Part shown: piece after piece, positions 38,571 to 50,605 of the stretch
How positions within the stretch are numbered: position 1 is the first letter of the stretch
Layout of the letters: each line of letters starts with the position of its first letter
Translations under genes and position numbers: made by a program
The notes under the pieces: model-generated
The model's database searches: none
Told to the model about the DNA's origin: nothing
Seen by the model: only the letters and a program-made list of their open reading frames with translations
Source of the DNA: Solea solea
Taxonomy: Eukaryota; Chordata; Actinopteri; Pleuronectiformes; Soleidae
DNA length: 64,000 nucleotides
Direction: 5' to 3'
Assembly: GCF_958295425.1 (NCBI RefSeq)
Contig: NC_081142.1
Coordinates: forward strand, 12,138,324 to 12,202,323

Positions 38571-39689
38571 ACACTGGATGTTGTCCTGACCTATGCACAT
38601 CATATTCTATAGACTGAAGAAACCACTTTGTGTTTCTTGTCTCTCAAAGATCTGCACAAATATCGCACAGTGATCATTTAAATATGTTATTCAAATGAAA
38701 ATGAGAATCATGTATCAGAATCGCAATGTCAGTCAAAATAATCGCAATAAGCTGGTACCTGGTTCATCCTGAGGCGGAAAGAAAACATCCTGGCACTTGC
38801 ACTTACTGTGTAAACGCCACATTCTCCTTAGCAACAAGAAGAACCTGCTCAAATGTTCTGCTGTCAAATGAGTCCATAAATGAATGAGAGTAAATATTTG
38901 GCTTGTGGGTTGGTAAGAAGGAAGACGTGTTAGCGCGAGGAGTCTGGCGGATGTGCTGCATGTGTGCTGATTACAGAAAGTGAACACGTAGAGGGTAGTT
39001 GTGTGTCTGTGTGCATGGAAACCTTTGTAAAGTTTGTGTAATAGGAGGGTGTGGCACTGTGTGAGCATTACATGTAAGCATGTAACACACTGAGTCTATG
39101 CAAGATTGTGTGCGTGTGTGCGAAGCCTTTTTTGTTTTTTCCTGAAACAATGATTTTCTTGTTATGAGATCACGTAACAGTAGCCTCATTCTGCACAACA
39201 AATACCTCCTCGCTACAATTTCCCCACAAAAACAATTTTCTCCTGAATGTGTCGTTCAACACTGGGCATATTTACTTTGATGTAAAGCAAGATGCTGTTG
39301 CATGTTCTATAGTTGCCACAGGCTATGGATACCACATACAAGAGTTATGATTTTATTTGACTGTCACAAACTGGCCTTACAGATACAGATATGTCCAGAT
39401 TTTCTACTTGTGGCCATTTGCACAACATACTTTTTTTATATAGTATTATAATGACTTTGGCAACAAATTCAGAGGTTCACCACTGACAATCGTGTTAGAT
39501 TTTACAAGATGCCTAATAAATGGCAGGAGAGCCACCTGTTGTGGTCTTCATGCGGCTATTGTCCATCAAGAGTCTATGTGTTGTGTGCTCAGACATGTTC
39601 TGAGTCTTCAGAACGACTATTTAAAAGAAGTGGTTATTTGACTCGCTGTTGCAAGCTCATTTTGTGTTTGTATAATTTTAATCAGTTTG
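38571..39689. other. intergenic, no gene seen
   Basis: Non-coding. It includes a short phrase (tatcagaatcgcaatgtcag near 38713) found in decayed fish DNA elements. Nothing else could be assigned. Confidence 0.5.
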
Positions 39690-40382
39690 GCCATTCTCCT
39701 CTTGCATTCTCCTCTCCCTCCTCCCTCCTACCAATTCACTTTTGGCGCATTTCTACCGGCTCTACTTGCCTCGCCTCGCCTCTTCATCTTCTTCCTTTTC
39801 TCACCCATCTCATTAACACATCTCGATCATCTGGTTGCTTTCCGGACTCTGTTAAAGAGGCCAGAGTGACCCCCCTCCTAATATAACCCGTCTGAAGTAA
39901 ATAACTACAGACCTGTCTCTCTTCTTCCTTTTCTCTCCAAAACTCTGGAGTGTGCTATCTTTAATCAACTCTCCTCCTACCTTCACCGGAACAACCTTCT
40001 CGATCCTCTTCAGTCTGGTTTTAAAGCAGGTCCCTCGACCGAAACTGCACTTCTTGCATTCGCAGAACTCAAGACTGTTCACTGTCCTAGCTCCCACATG
40101 GTGGTTCAAACTCCCCATCGACATCCGGACAGCGGAAAGCCACATCCACATCTTCCGCCGCCGACTAAAAACACATTTCATCCGACTCTACCTCGACTAA
40201 GACGACGACGACAAAAAAAAAAAAAACTTGCTTATACGTCGCACTTATGACTAGCACTTTATAGTTTGGCTTACTTGAAGCTCTTACTTACTTCTAGCTC
40301 TTGCTTGTACCCAAACGTTTAAATGCACTTATTGTAAGTCGCTTTGGATAAAAGCGTCTGCTAAATGACATGTAATGTACTG
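39690..40382 (+). pseudogene. L2-type LINE, broken reverse transcriptase and 3' end
   Basis: Three frames carry recognisable reverse-transcriptase pieces in order. HLINTSRSSGCFPDSVKEAR lies at about 39812-39870. NYRPVSLLPFLSKTLE onward to LDPLQSGFKAGPSTETALL lies at 39903-40060 in a different frame. A C-terminal RTAESHIHIFRRRLKTHF lies in a third frame, ending at the stop at 40198-40200. These are typical of fish L2-clade ORF2. The catalytic YADD region is absent because an internal deletion joins about 40078 to the C-terminal part. The 3' end has the family signature attgtaagtcgctttgg, ataaaagcgtctgctaaatg, acatgtaatgta. This is a dead, frameshifted copy. Confidence 0.9.
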
Positions 40383-40385
40383 TAA

Positions 40386-40603
40386 AAAGGTTGTGAGTTA
40401 ACCCCCACATTGCTCCTGACGGCTGTGCCGGCAGCGTGTGAATGGGTATGAAAGATGAGTGATAGAAAATGTGCTGCACATTTCATGTATAAAAGTGTGA
40501 CTAAATGGGGATGAATGGCAAAACTGTTGTGTAAAGCAGCTTTGAGTGGTCATCAAGACTATTTATAAAGTGCTATATAAATACAGACCATTTACCATTA
40601 CTT
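40386..40603 (+). mobile_element. SINE, 5'-truncated plus copy
   Basis: It lacks the tRNA head and starts at ggttgtgagttaaccccc. The body follows: gctcctgacggctgtgccgg, cagcgtgtgaatgggtatg, gtaaagcagctttgagtgg, tcatcaagactatttataa, agtgctatataaatacagac, catttaccatt. It is the same family as the inverted copy at 13055-13303. It sits directly behind the L2 3' end, so the SINE may have used or landed at that tail. Confidence 0.75.
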
Positions 40604-40640
40604 GAACAGGTGTACCTAATAAAATGGCTGGCAAGTGTAT
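40604..40640 (+). mobile_element. dispersed repeat fragment (GTGTACCTAATAAA type)
   Basis: The sequence gaacaggtgtacctaataaa followed by atggctggcaagtgt is a common fish repeat terminus. Only about 35 bp is present, attached to the SINE end. Confidence 0.5.
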
Positions 40641-41559
40641 ATGACTGTATCTTTTCATCATACTTTATTTTTCGACATTTTAAACGCATTTTGCCCCCAG
40701 TTTGTAAACCACTACTCATTTAATTAAACTTTGTTAATTGTCCCACCAGCTTCAAATACTGAAACTGTGCTATTAACTAAATAAGTGACTAAGCAGTAGT
40801 ATACCAGTGGGATGTGTATCCTGTGCCCTGAAAAATACATCATACAAAAGACGCATGTTACTTTATTCTGTTATTATTCTGTACTGTTACAGTTGGTGGC
40901 CTTAGGAGGGGTCAGTGGGGTGATCTGTGGGGTGTGTGATTTCATAAACGACGACGAGAGAGGAAGTAGATAGGATTCATTCAGTAGCATGTTAGTACTG
41001 GGTCAGAGGGGGTTAGAGTCGTCACAGAATCCGTGAGTGCATGTGCATATGTGTGTTTGCTGTGTGTGCGCGCGTGCATGCATGGGGGATGTTGTTGCTG
41101 CGTGCCAACAGGGTCCTGTTTGCATCTCCAGAGAGTAGAGATCTTATCTGGCGCGTGCCTTGGCCGCTGTTTCCCACACTCTGCATGCTCCATTGCCATT
41201 AAGGGGATGAGAGGGGAGACTTATGATTATGTGCATGCTTGTGTGTGTGTGTGAGTGAGTGTCAGCAGGGACCCCCATCCTGTCAACTTTACGCTCTCGT
41301 GACTGCCATGACATAATGCGCTTCAATACAGTCTCACACACACGCACGTGCGCACGCACGCACACACACACAGGCACTTTCTGCTTTTCCTTTCTTCTTC
41401 AAAGGTTCCGCACATCAACAAGGGCCTCCTTTTCTGTGAATGTCACATATTTGGCTTTTCATCAGTGCCCCCATTCCTCTTTTTTTTTTCTTTCTTAAGA
41501 CACCCACCTCTTCCTGTCACTTTGATTGGGGCTTTGCTAAGGATTAACCCCCCCCCCAC
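40641..41559. other. intergenic with GT/CA patches
   Basis: Non-coding. CA/GT-rich patches lie at 41040-41085, 41239-41260 and 41335-41372. No exon is visible. Confidence 0.5.
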
Positions 41560-41602
41560 GCACACACACACACACACGCACACGCACACACACACACACA
41601 CA
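41560..41602. repeat. (CA)n microsatellite, interrupted
   Basis: (CA)n is interrupted by two CG steps and preceded by a nine-C run (41549-41557). Confidence 0.95.
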
Positions 41603-42588
41603 GTCAACCCAGCCCACCACCATTACCACCCAGGCCTCCTTCACTTATGCTTTCTGCTATGAATGAGAAGTAGTGAACCATTATGGGACAGATTGCAGAG
41701 ATTGAAGGATGACCTCAGTAGCCTTGTTGAACTGAGCGTCTCTTCAGACACCACATTTGAACGTACATATACTCATCTGATTTAAGTGATTCAAACAGGT
41801 GTCTTTTACAGTACATAGTGGAGCATCATCATGTACTTATTCATGCAGTTTACGTAGATAATGCATATAAAACACTTCTGTAAGGGTTACTCAAAGGGCC
41901 AGTTTTTAATCCAAAACCCACATACTGATATTACGGTAGGCTCCATGAAAAAGCAAGGGCAAGAATAAAAAATAAAAAATTAGACAACGCTGTGATGAGC
42001 AACTTAACATTAATGATAATACAGCTAAACTGACATGACACCAAATTTGTAATATCAGTAAGAGCATGAAAGCACTAGCACAAAATGCATGTAAAAGACA
42101 TTAGCAGACAATAAAAGAGTATGTTTGTTGCCTTCATGAAGCAACAAGTAACAATATATTAAGCAGCAGTAGCAAGAAATAACTAGAGGAATGTAAAATG
42201 TGACATGTTTCATGTTGGCAGCCACTAGTAATATGAAGAGGTAGTGCTTGAAATTGTTAAGTAATCATTAAATTGAAAGAATACATATTGACAAGATTAT
42301 ACGTATATTGTTTTTTTTTTTATATATACAGTTTAATCATTTTAACCACTCACAGATGGACAGCATGTTAAAAATCTACCTCAGTTCATTCACTGTCAGT
42401 GGCTATGCTTCAGTATTCAGCGTATGTGCTTTGCATGTGATTAAATGTTAGTGTGGGTGCACACGTGGGTTTTAGACAAGCTTCCAGAGGTTAGCTGAAG
42501 AAGGCCTGCCAGATTCCAGGGTGTCACAGCAGGTCGTACCCAGAGCCCCTTTACATCCACTGCCACCACTTCAAGGTTAGGAATCCGG
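41603..42588. other. intergenic, AT-rich, no gene seen
   Basis: AT-rich spacer with a T run at 42310-42320 followed by tatatataca. No motif of note. Confidence 0.5.

Positions 42589-42647
<59 letters not shown>
42589..42647. repeat. (TG)n microsatellite
   Basis: About 29 units, interrupted once by GC. The 225-codon minus-strand frame spanning 42441-43118 passes through this and the CA tract at 43060. It is low-complexity translation, not a gene. Confidence 0.95.
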
Positions 42648-43059
42648 AACCGCCCCCACAGCTGTAAAAAGATCGATGCAGCCTCCACCAGCAGGCTCCT
42701 GGCCCCCGGCTGCTACTGTCTGAGAAAAAGAGGCGGTAGAGCTGTGTGTGTGTGTGTGTCTAAGGGAGGGAGGGAGGGAAGAAATGAGTAAGAAGCAGAG
42801 AGAGAGATGAGGGAACAAAATGAGAGGTGAGCATGAAAGGAGGGAGGGTGGAGAAAAGACAGAATCGGCCCAGGCCGGCTGACTCACTCCATCCTTCTCT
42901 CCCTCCTTTACTGACAAACACATACACTCCTGTGTACACACAAGTACACACACATTCATGAACACACTTCTCTCTTTCCCTTGCCAAGTGCTACTGTGCC
43001 CCTGTTCATCTGCGTGGGGGGCCCTGCAGGCAGTCTGGGCCCTTATGTGCCCTCTCTTT

Positions 43060-43098
43060 ACACACACACACACACACACACACACAGAGAGAGAGAGG
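43060..43098. repeat. (CA)n-(GA)n compound microsatellite
   Basis: (CA)13 is followed by (GA)n. Looser GA-rich sequence lies upstream at 42765-42860. Confidence 0.95.
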
Positions 43099-43745
43099 GG
43101 AGATGATGTGTAAGACACGCTCTGATCCTACATGCTGATGATGAAAGACAGGCAGCCATGCTCTTGTCTTAGTGCCAGAGGGCAAGACCTGATTAGAACC
43201 TGCTGATTCTTGATCCTCCTCCTCTTCCTCCCCCATCTTCATCACTATTGGAATAATTTTACACTCTTATTGTGCCTGCTATTCTCTTCTCTCGTCTTCA
43301 ACAGCATCGGACCAAGTTCCTCGGTTTTCGCTTTCACTGAATGTTGGTGTAGATCAGCAGTTGAGATGTGTAGAACGTCTCACTCCTTGTGGTGGAGTGC
43401 AGTGTTTCATGTTTTTACGTGTATAGCCCCCAGTCTCACACCTGGCCTGGCAGGAGCTCCTTTCCTCCCTTTATTAAACCCCCTTTCTTTAAACTCCACC
43501 CTCTTATACCCGTGAGAGGGAGGGACCAATGGTAAACAACCAAAGAGCCCTCCTGGTTTCTTCAGTCACACACACACACACACATGCTTTCTCGGCTCCA
43601 AATGAAACCTGTTGCACACATTTCTGTGCAGTTTAGAGAGAGGATGTACCTTAAGTGTGTACGTGTGTGATTGGTGCAGGTGGCCTGGGTGAAGAAGGCA
43701 TAAATTAGCCTGTGCAAGGAAGGGAGCTCCCCATTGTTCTGATGG

Positions 43746-43748
<3 letters not shown>
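43099..43748. other. intergenic, no gene seen
   Basis: Non-coding. A short (CA)n lies at 43567-43584. Frames here are low complexity. Confidence 0.5.

Positions 43749-43781
<33 letters not shown>
43749..43781. repeat. (CA)n microsatellite
   Basis: About 16 CA units, uninterrupted. Confidence 0.95.
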
Positions 43782-43783
<2 letters not shown>

Positions 43784-46700
43784 TGGACACGCATACGCGT
43801 GCATGCAAGCTCTCAGAGTCTGGCTCAGGCAGGAAGATCACACACTCTCTGTCATGGCTTTTCAGATCAGGCTGCCCAGAGCTTCCTGTAATCCCTCCTC
43901 TGTAACATTAATTATAAACTGGTGCTTTGTGCCCTGCGGACCAACCATGACTTTCCCAGGACAATTAAAGTTACTCAGTGGAAGAAGGGGGATTGGGTAG
44001 AAAAAGAAGGGAAAGGAGATCAGGGACTGAGTCAGAGGATTTAACTAGAACTGCATCTAAGGGTTCTAGAAAAGGCAATGGATAAGAGTGGGAGTTTTGG
44101 GCTGGATGTACTGGTTGACCTTCAGTTGAAGCGGGGATAAGTTATAGGCAACAGAGCTTTTATATTGTTCTGTAAGTGCAGCTTTTAGTGTGCTGGAGTC
44201 AGGGGTTGAACAGGGTGCGTCTGGGTGGGCAAATGTCTGGCCAGGGTGGGCGCAGATTAGCTGCCGTCTCGGGAGAGTAATTGAATGATGGGTGGGAAAC
44301 ATGAACCTGTCGTATTTCTCCACACCAGTTATTCATAAATGTAATACAACTGTACATCGAAGGCCTTATCCACATGGAAACAGAACTTTCCATATACAAT
44401 CTTTTTCTTTCTAAGTGTCGTCATCCATATAAAAACACAAAATATGCCACTGTGTACAAACTTTTTTAAATAAAGTATATATTACAGTATACGATCAGAT
44501 GAGAAATTAACCAAGACAGGGGGACTAAGGAAATAAAATAGACAGAACTCCAAACAGTTCTCTGTCGAAACGCAAGCCTGACTTAGGGGTTTACCGTTCC
44601 AAACCGTACCATACTGTACCAGGATGTAAACATGGCTCAACAGGTGGATGAATGGCGTATAGTATACTGCCACATCATGGAGACAATAACATGCCTTACT
44701 AAACTGTGTCCCTGCTGTGACCTTAAAATGACTGCACTTCTGCAGCCTACTGTGCCAAAGGCCAACCCTTTAAAGTTGCTCTTGATCTGTTTGTGATAAG
44801 AGAGTTGATTTGTAGATAAGCTGAGGCAGGACAGTTATCAGGCCAGCTAGTGAAGTGGTTCATTCGACAGATGTTGTTATCCCAAATGGATCTGATAGGC
44901 TGCTGTTAAATCCTGTTAAAGCACCTTGCTCCAGGACATGAGCTGAGTTTCCTCAGTGACGCCTTTGCTCTGAACCTGTGACCCCTCACTCTGACTAGCG
45001 AGATAAACCGTAAGCTATGATGACACACCGATCGGTCAACACTGTCTGCCATATACACCATTCATATATTCTGAATTAGTGTTGCAACATTCTGCACCAA
45101 ACAGTAAAATCATCTCATCTGAGCGAAGAAGAATATTGGGTATCACTTCACATTGCTCTACAGTTACAATATGATAATAGTATGGCAATACATTTGTACT
45201 TGAAAAGTAGTGTTGTAGTATTGCATTCTTAATTTTAATGCAATTTTTAACTTTAAATTTACAGTAATACCATATTATTTCCAAAGTAATATCCAGATAA
45301 TACCTTGTTAATAACTATAGGCCACCATCAGTGTAATATTCTCACGTAAAAATGTGTGTGACTCACAATTGATAATTACCATTATTATATGATTGAAATC
45401 TATTATCCCCTATGTTCTCATGTTTTCCATTGCTATTGCCAAGCTATGACCAGGTAGAACGATGGCATTACCATCTCTGGAGAATTGCAGTGCATGTCTG
45501 AAAATGCCATTGCAGTTATCGCTGACATCTCTGTTCTATTATTATCATGATCACAACCACGTCTCCTTAAAACTATACACATTTAGCACCCAAGTTGGTT
45601 GACTGGCCCTCAGATTAGGAATAAAGAGTCCGGTAATTGAGATGCTCGGTCTTGTTCTGCTCCGGCAAATTTAGTAAAGTTGCTTTTCATACATGTGCTG
45701 AAGTCCAAGACATTTTTCCCAGCGCTTTTCCTCTCCAGTTCTCAGTTTCCGAAAAATGTGCAAACGAGCCCATGTGAGAATACTGTAGAGCCAGAAAACT
45801 CCACAGTGAGTGAATGAGTGTTCGGCTGCGTACTCGGCCCAGATGCCACACCTCACCTGATCTTCCTGCTATTGTAAACACATCTGACCAAGACAATCTC
45901 CTGCTGTGTTCTCTCAATAAGTGAATGGCTAACTCCGGAAATGTTCAATTTTCCGCACATTTTCTAGAGATGATGTTTGAAAGTGGGACATTAAATAAGT
46001 CCCAGTGACTTGTCCTACATCTGCATGGATACACACAATTAAAACAATTAAAGGATAAATGCGAGCAGTCATATAATGACTGAAGACAGTACAGGAGTAC
46101 ACACACCTCCTGTTTGTTGCTTTGTGCGCCACAGGCAGAATAACAGCACAATGAATGCGAACATCGTCTTACTTGGTTAAAGAGACCAAGGACAGGTAGT
46201 GCCTCCGTCCAAGGATGTTTTTTAGAATTGTAAACAAGACCTTGGAATAATAATGACACGTTCCTTCTTTATTTTGCTTACATTCCCCAGATATTAACAC
46301 AAGTGAGAGAGCGCAGTGTCTTTACAGCCATAGAAAAGGCTTGTGGTGTGGTGTTTGTTTCTGAATAATGTTTGAGACATAAAGTAGATTCTATTTAGTA
46401 TAAAAGAATATGTTGTCTCGAGGGGTTTGATACTTTCTGGTCACAAGGACTATAAGAATTTTTTTTAGTCTGACTTTACAGTTTGCCTTTGTGAGACATT
46501 TGCTCTATAAAGATAAATATAAATATGAGGAAAACACTGAGCATAAAGTATAAAATGCAAATAGAAGCAACAATCTTACCTTGAAATCCAGTTGAGGTGA
46601 AACTTAAGTTAAGGCAGTCTCATAGAATACTATCAGCCTCTCAAATAGTTAGACTTGTTGACTTTCCTTGAGTTTACGTGGTGGTGCGTTTAGGTGACTT

Positions 46701-47263
46701 AAAAAATAATTTGTCATCCAATATGGATTAAGTTGAGTGGAGAAGTACAAGACGTGAATAGAGAATGAATACAGATTATGTATGTTAGATATCATTCTGT
46801 TCATTGTTTGGCCACAGTAGGAAAAGTAGCACCACTAATGGCCCTCGAGGAGCTGTGGTGAGCAGACTAGCCCCTTTTTTAAATCACTGAAATTAACACT
46901 GCAGCGGCCAACACTTGACTCCAGCCCAGCCACTTATATGTCAATGGCGTTTTCCTATAATCCGTAGCTCAACGATGACTGTGTGCTGGCTTGAGTGGGT
47001 GGAGAAGAGAAACTAATTGCTGGAACCAGTGTTAGGGTTGTAGCCCCGGTGGTTAGCTCATCTCCTTGTTGAAAGCTGAAGCTCGCTGGCGGTGGATAAT
47101 GAAGCCTGAGATGGGTGTGGCGGTAAGGAGAGGTGAGAGGGCAGATAAGGTGTTAAGATGACTGAGAGGGAGAGACTTTGGTGGAGATGTGGGGCAGTAA
47201 GGTGAAACCTGGAATGTGATGGTGATGAGGTCATACCTGTGTGTTGGTGTATAAATGTGTGGC
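43782..47263. other. intergenic, no gene seen
   Basis: About 3.5 kb of non-coding sequence. The stretch 44915-45010 (gcaccttgctccaggacatg, then gaacctgtgacccctcactc) resembles a worn fish repeat, as does 49030-49085, but no ends could be set. The region 45230-45450 is AT-rich. Frames of 104 codons or fewer show no domain. Confidence 0.5.
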
Positions 47264-47291
47264 ATATGTGTGTGTGTGTGTGTGTGTGTGA
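47264..47291. repeat. (TG)n microsatellite
   Basis: About 14 TG units. Confidence 0.9.
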
Positions 47292-48299
47292 GTATATCAC
47301 AGAAAGAGGGAGCGATGCTTCAGAGAGGATTCGGTTCACAGCCCCTTGAGGGCCCCATCTGCACTGATGTCATGGGAAACTATTACAAAGCCCATCCGGG
47401 CTGTTTGTAAACTCTCTTCATTTCCTTGTTGAAAATCTGAGGGCCACATGAAAGCCCTACGTTCTGAACTCCTGAATAAAAACACAGCTTGTCTGAGGGG
47501 AATCTACTATAACATTACCAGACCGGAGTAGAAAGTAGTGAGTGAAAATGTACTCCAACTTGGACAAGATGCAAATCATTACTTTTCCTTTGATGTTCTT
47601 CCCGTCTCTTCCTCTTGGTCTCTGTCTCCCTCTTGTCCTCATTACTTATCATTTCTCATGACTGTAAACATTGTGAATTGATCCCCGCTGCTGTCCTGCA
47701 GCACTATGGGGCCCCTTTCTTTGCGGCGTGTTGAGAACAGATCAACTTTGAGAAGATGGGAACATAAAAGGAGGGAGCTAACTACAGGGGATAAACACAT
47801 TCCTGTGCAACCCGGCCGGCTACCGCTGCTGTGGCTGCTGGCCGGTGGCAGTGCAGGGGAGCTCACAGCAAGAAGCATTGTTGCCACAAAGCGAGGTTCG
47901 GGCGGTGGGGGGGTCAGCTGAATATCCCTGAGCTCCCTCAGATCTCACAAGCAGCAAGCAGCACTTGACCTTTCCAGCACTAAAGGAATATGACAGCCGT
48001 GAAGCCCACAGAAAGAATAGGTATAGAGGCAGAGTGGGGGTAAAGAGAGGCAAGAGACAAAAGCCACACAAAGTGCAGCCTGCCACCAAAACAGTTAGTT
48101 TGCAATCAGCGTCAGTCATCCCTCCTGTCAGGACAGTTTGATTTCCACTTTTCAAATGAGGCGTTTATTTTTGGCCTGATGACAGGGCTGGATAAATTGA
48201 AATCGGCAGCTCCGCAATCTAGAGATAATAGTCGACCACGCAGGAGATCATGTGAACAGCTCTTTCTTTCACTTTGCGTGAGCCCCCACCTTTTCTCTC
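47292..48299. other. intergenic, candidate regulatory block
   Basis: The part from about 47930 to 48235 is repeat-free. It contains dense AT-core and bZIP/SOX-like motifs (cagcaagcagcacttgac, gcaatcagcgtcagtcatcc, tcaaatgaggcgtttattt, gatgacagggctggataaat). It lies about 8 kb upstream of hes1. No coding signal was seen. Regulatory function is inference from texture and position. Confidence 0.35.
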
Positions 48300-48720
48300 C
48301 TGTCGAAGACGAGAAAGGAAGAAATGAGGGAGGGAGACGAAGGAAAAAGGGCTAATCTTAGTCACAATCAGAGGAGGCTGAGAAGGCAAAAAGGAGTCCA
48401 AAAATGAGGTGAGAGAGAGGAAAAAAAAGGGGGGGGCATTGGGAGGGGAAAAAAAATAATGTCCCGGTGATCAGGAGGAGGGCTGGAGCGTCGGTGAGGT
48501 GGGGGTGTACACCAGAGGTGAGGAGGGAAAGAGAGAAAAGGAGGGAAGGAGGGAATTTCTTTAATGTTTCTGGCAGCGGACCAGCTGAGGTCTCAAGGTT
48601 ATCCCGGCTTTGCAAACTCCCACGGGAAAGGTGGAGTGCTGAGGGCTGAAGGGGGGAGATGAGGGCTTGAGGTGGAAGAGAGGAGGGAGAGATGACTGCC
48701 CTTTTTCTCCAGGAGGGAGG
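48300..48720. repeat. purine-rich tract, plus strand
   Basis: Over about 420 bp the plus strand is strongly biased to G and A (agaaaggaagaaatgagg, gaaaaaaaagggggggg, ggaaagagagaaaaggagg, ggaagagaggagggagag). Such strand-asymmetric tracts can form triplex DNA. Minus-strand frames here translate to Ser/Pro/Phe-rich low complexity. Confidence 0.7.
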
Positions 48721-50246
48721 CTAATGCTCTGGGGGAGAGTAATCCTCAGGCCCTCTTGTCTGATAAGGTTGGCCTTGGCCCAGGTAGGCGGAGAGAGAAA
48801 GGGCTGCAGGGCCTCCCAAGGAATCTTCACAGACAGTTCTGCCCTCTGCCAGGTTTGCTCAGGAGCCAAACGGAGAGATTTGATGAATTATTACTCAAGT
48901 CATTAGTTATAACCACATTTCAGTGATAACAATGTAATGCCCTACCGATTCCCACAGTGAAACTCTTTAAGCATTCCTTCCTCCGGGGAGATCAGAGGTC
49001 ATGGACAGCTGGATTCAGAAGAGGTTCAGCTCTTTGCTCAAAGACACGTTAGTACAGCAGTGCCTTGCTGACATGGGGAATGAACCCGACACTTATTTAC
49101 ATGATATTATTATTTTAAAAAAATTGTGTTAATCCATCGAAAACCAGACTTTTTTCAAATGCATGTTAACATATTAGTGTGACTGAAATTGTACTAAAGC
49201 AAATTTCTTAATCTAGAACTAATGCACCCAGATAATGTGAGTGTGTTTCTTCAACCAAAAAGCTCAACTACATGCTCCTGAGTTGTATGTTTGGTTTCTC
49301 ATCCATATTTAATTTTTTAAGATATTTTTAGACACCTTTACATCCATCAACCTCAAGTCTTTACGTTGACTAATACTGTTATCCAGATTTGAGATAAAAT
49401 GTCCTGTAGATACGCTTGCCTCTCATTTCCCCAATCCCTGTCTCTGGAGTTTGAAACAACCTCACATGGAAGACAAAACCGTTTCATCATGTTTACCATA
49501 ACCCTCTCAATTCCCCACCACAGCATTTAAACGTATCACCTCTATGCAAATGTAAGTAAATACTGAATTTGACACGTTTCATCCGAGTGTGACGGTGGCC
49601 TGCATCGGAAAGATCTACATCAATGCTGCGCACATGTTTGTTTACACTAAACTAGGCCTATTAGAGAATGATTCACGGCATCAAGCTGTCAATTTAGGGA
49701 GCCGTGTGTGTGTGTGTGTGTGTGTATGTATGTGTGCATGTGTCCCTGCTGCTTCAAAGGCTGGCCCTCTTATCTACAGTCAACAAACAGCCTTCACAGG
49801 AGGAAATGAGGAGCCTTCATGCACCTGTAATTCAAATGTCCCAGTGCTCACAGAGAGTAAACAAGTAACACTCAGAGATTCTCCACGCTCAGTGTTGTGT
49901 TGACCCAATGGTTAATGATGGAAAAGGGGAAACGGATTGTTCTCAAAGAGAGATGTAATATTTTAATGGTGTTCTTGTGTTAAAATCTGGAATCTGGTTT
50001 TGAGACAAATGGATGGCTCCTCAAGAGACTAATTATTGTCTCAGGATCAGTTTTGGCTCAAAGTGAACACATAGTTAAATGTAATCATAAATAGCTTATT
50101 AAATTCAGATAGAAATTGTAACATATTCAAAATTCTGACCTAAAATCTGAGACCGGGTTATCTCTTATCTTTCCTGTAGTTCCTTGACAGTTTGAGCTCC
50201 GCATGCAAAGAGTCAGAGTAAATCCAGTGAATAGTGTTTGCACCGC
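48721..50246. other. intergenic, no gene seen
   Basis: Non-coding. A GT microsatellite lies at 49704-49726. A possible worn repeat lies at 49030-49085. No exon-like signal. Confidence 0.5.
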
Positions 50247-50478
50247 ATTTGCATGAGTAGCCCCACCCCCCCACTACCACCACCCCCCACCACCAACATC
50301 ACCACCAACATCAGCAGCAGCCATATTCCCAGATTGCTCCAGCCTCAGGCATGCTAACCAGAGACCCAGACCAACTCGCCAGTCTTCTCCCCAACCGCTT
50401 CCTCTCCACCGCTGCTGGGTTTGACTCACCATGACCTCTGACCTTTAATGCAACACCGCCTCCCCCACGCATGCAAAT
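50247..50478. promoter_or_regulatory. paired perfect POU octamers, candidate enhancer
   Basis: ATTTGCAT lies at 50247-50254 and the inverse ATGCAAAT at 50471-50478, so two perfect octamers in opposite orientation lie 216 bp apart. The interval is C-rich with (CCACCA)-like patches. Octamers bind POU factors such as Oct/Brn proteins. The position is about 5.5 kb upstream of the hes1 start. The octamers are seen directly. Enhancer function is inference. Confidence 0.35.
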
Positions 50479-50534
50479 AGTGCTCGTCAGTTCCAGGAGG
50501 CATCAGAGAAAAGGAGAGGGTCAGATGGTAGGAA

Positions 50535-50605
50535 GAGAGAGAGAGAGAGAGAGGAGGAGTGACGTGGATAGTTGTGTGTGTGTTATTGGGGGGGGGGGGG
50601 GGGGG
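50535..50605. repeat. (GA)n, GT patch and poly-G run
   Basis: (GA)n at 50537-50554, a short GT run at 50573-50583, and 18 consecutive G at 50588-50605. The surrounding 50500-50720 is purine-rich on the plus strand. Confidence 0.9.

Noticed and set aside
42441..43118. 225-codon minus-strand open frame
   Set aside because: It crosses (TG)n and (CA)n microsatellites and a GA-rich tract. The translation is Cys-Val, Thr-His and Ser/Leu-rich repeat with no domain.
44915..45010. Possible repeat shared with 49030-49085
   Set aside because: Both have a cttgctc/ctttgctc core followed by an acatg/acacg-type phrase, but similarity is too short and patchy to define a family.
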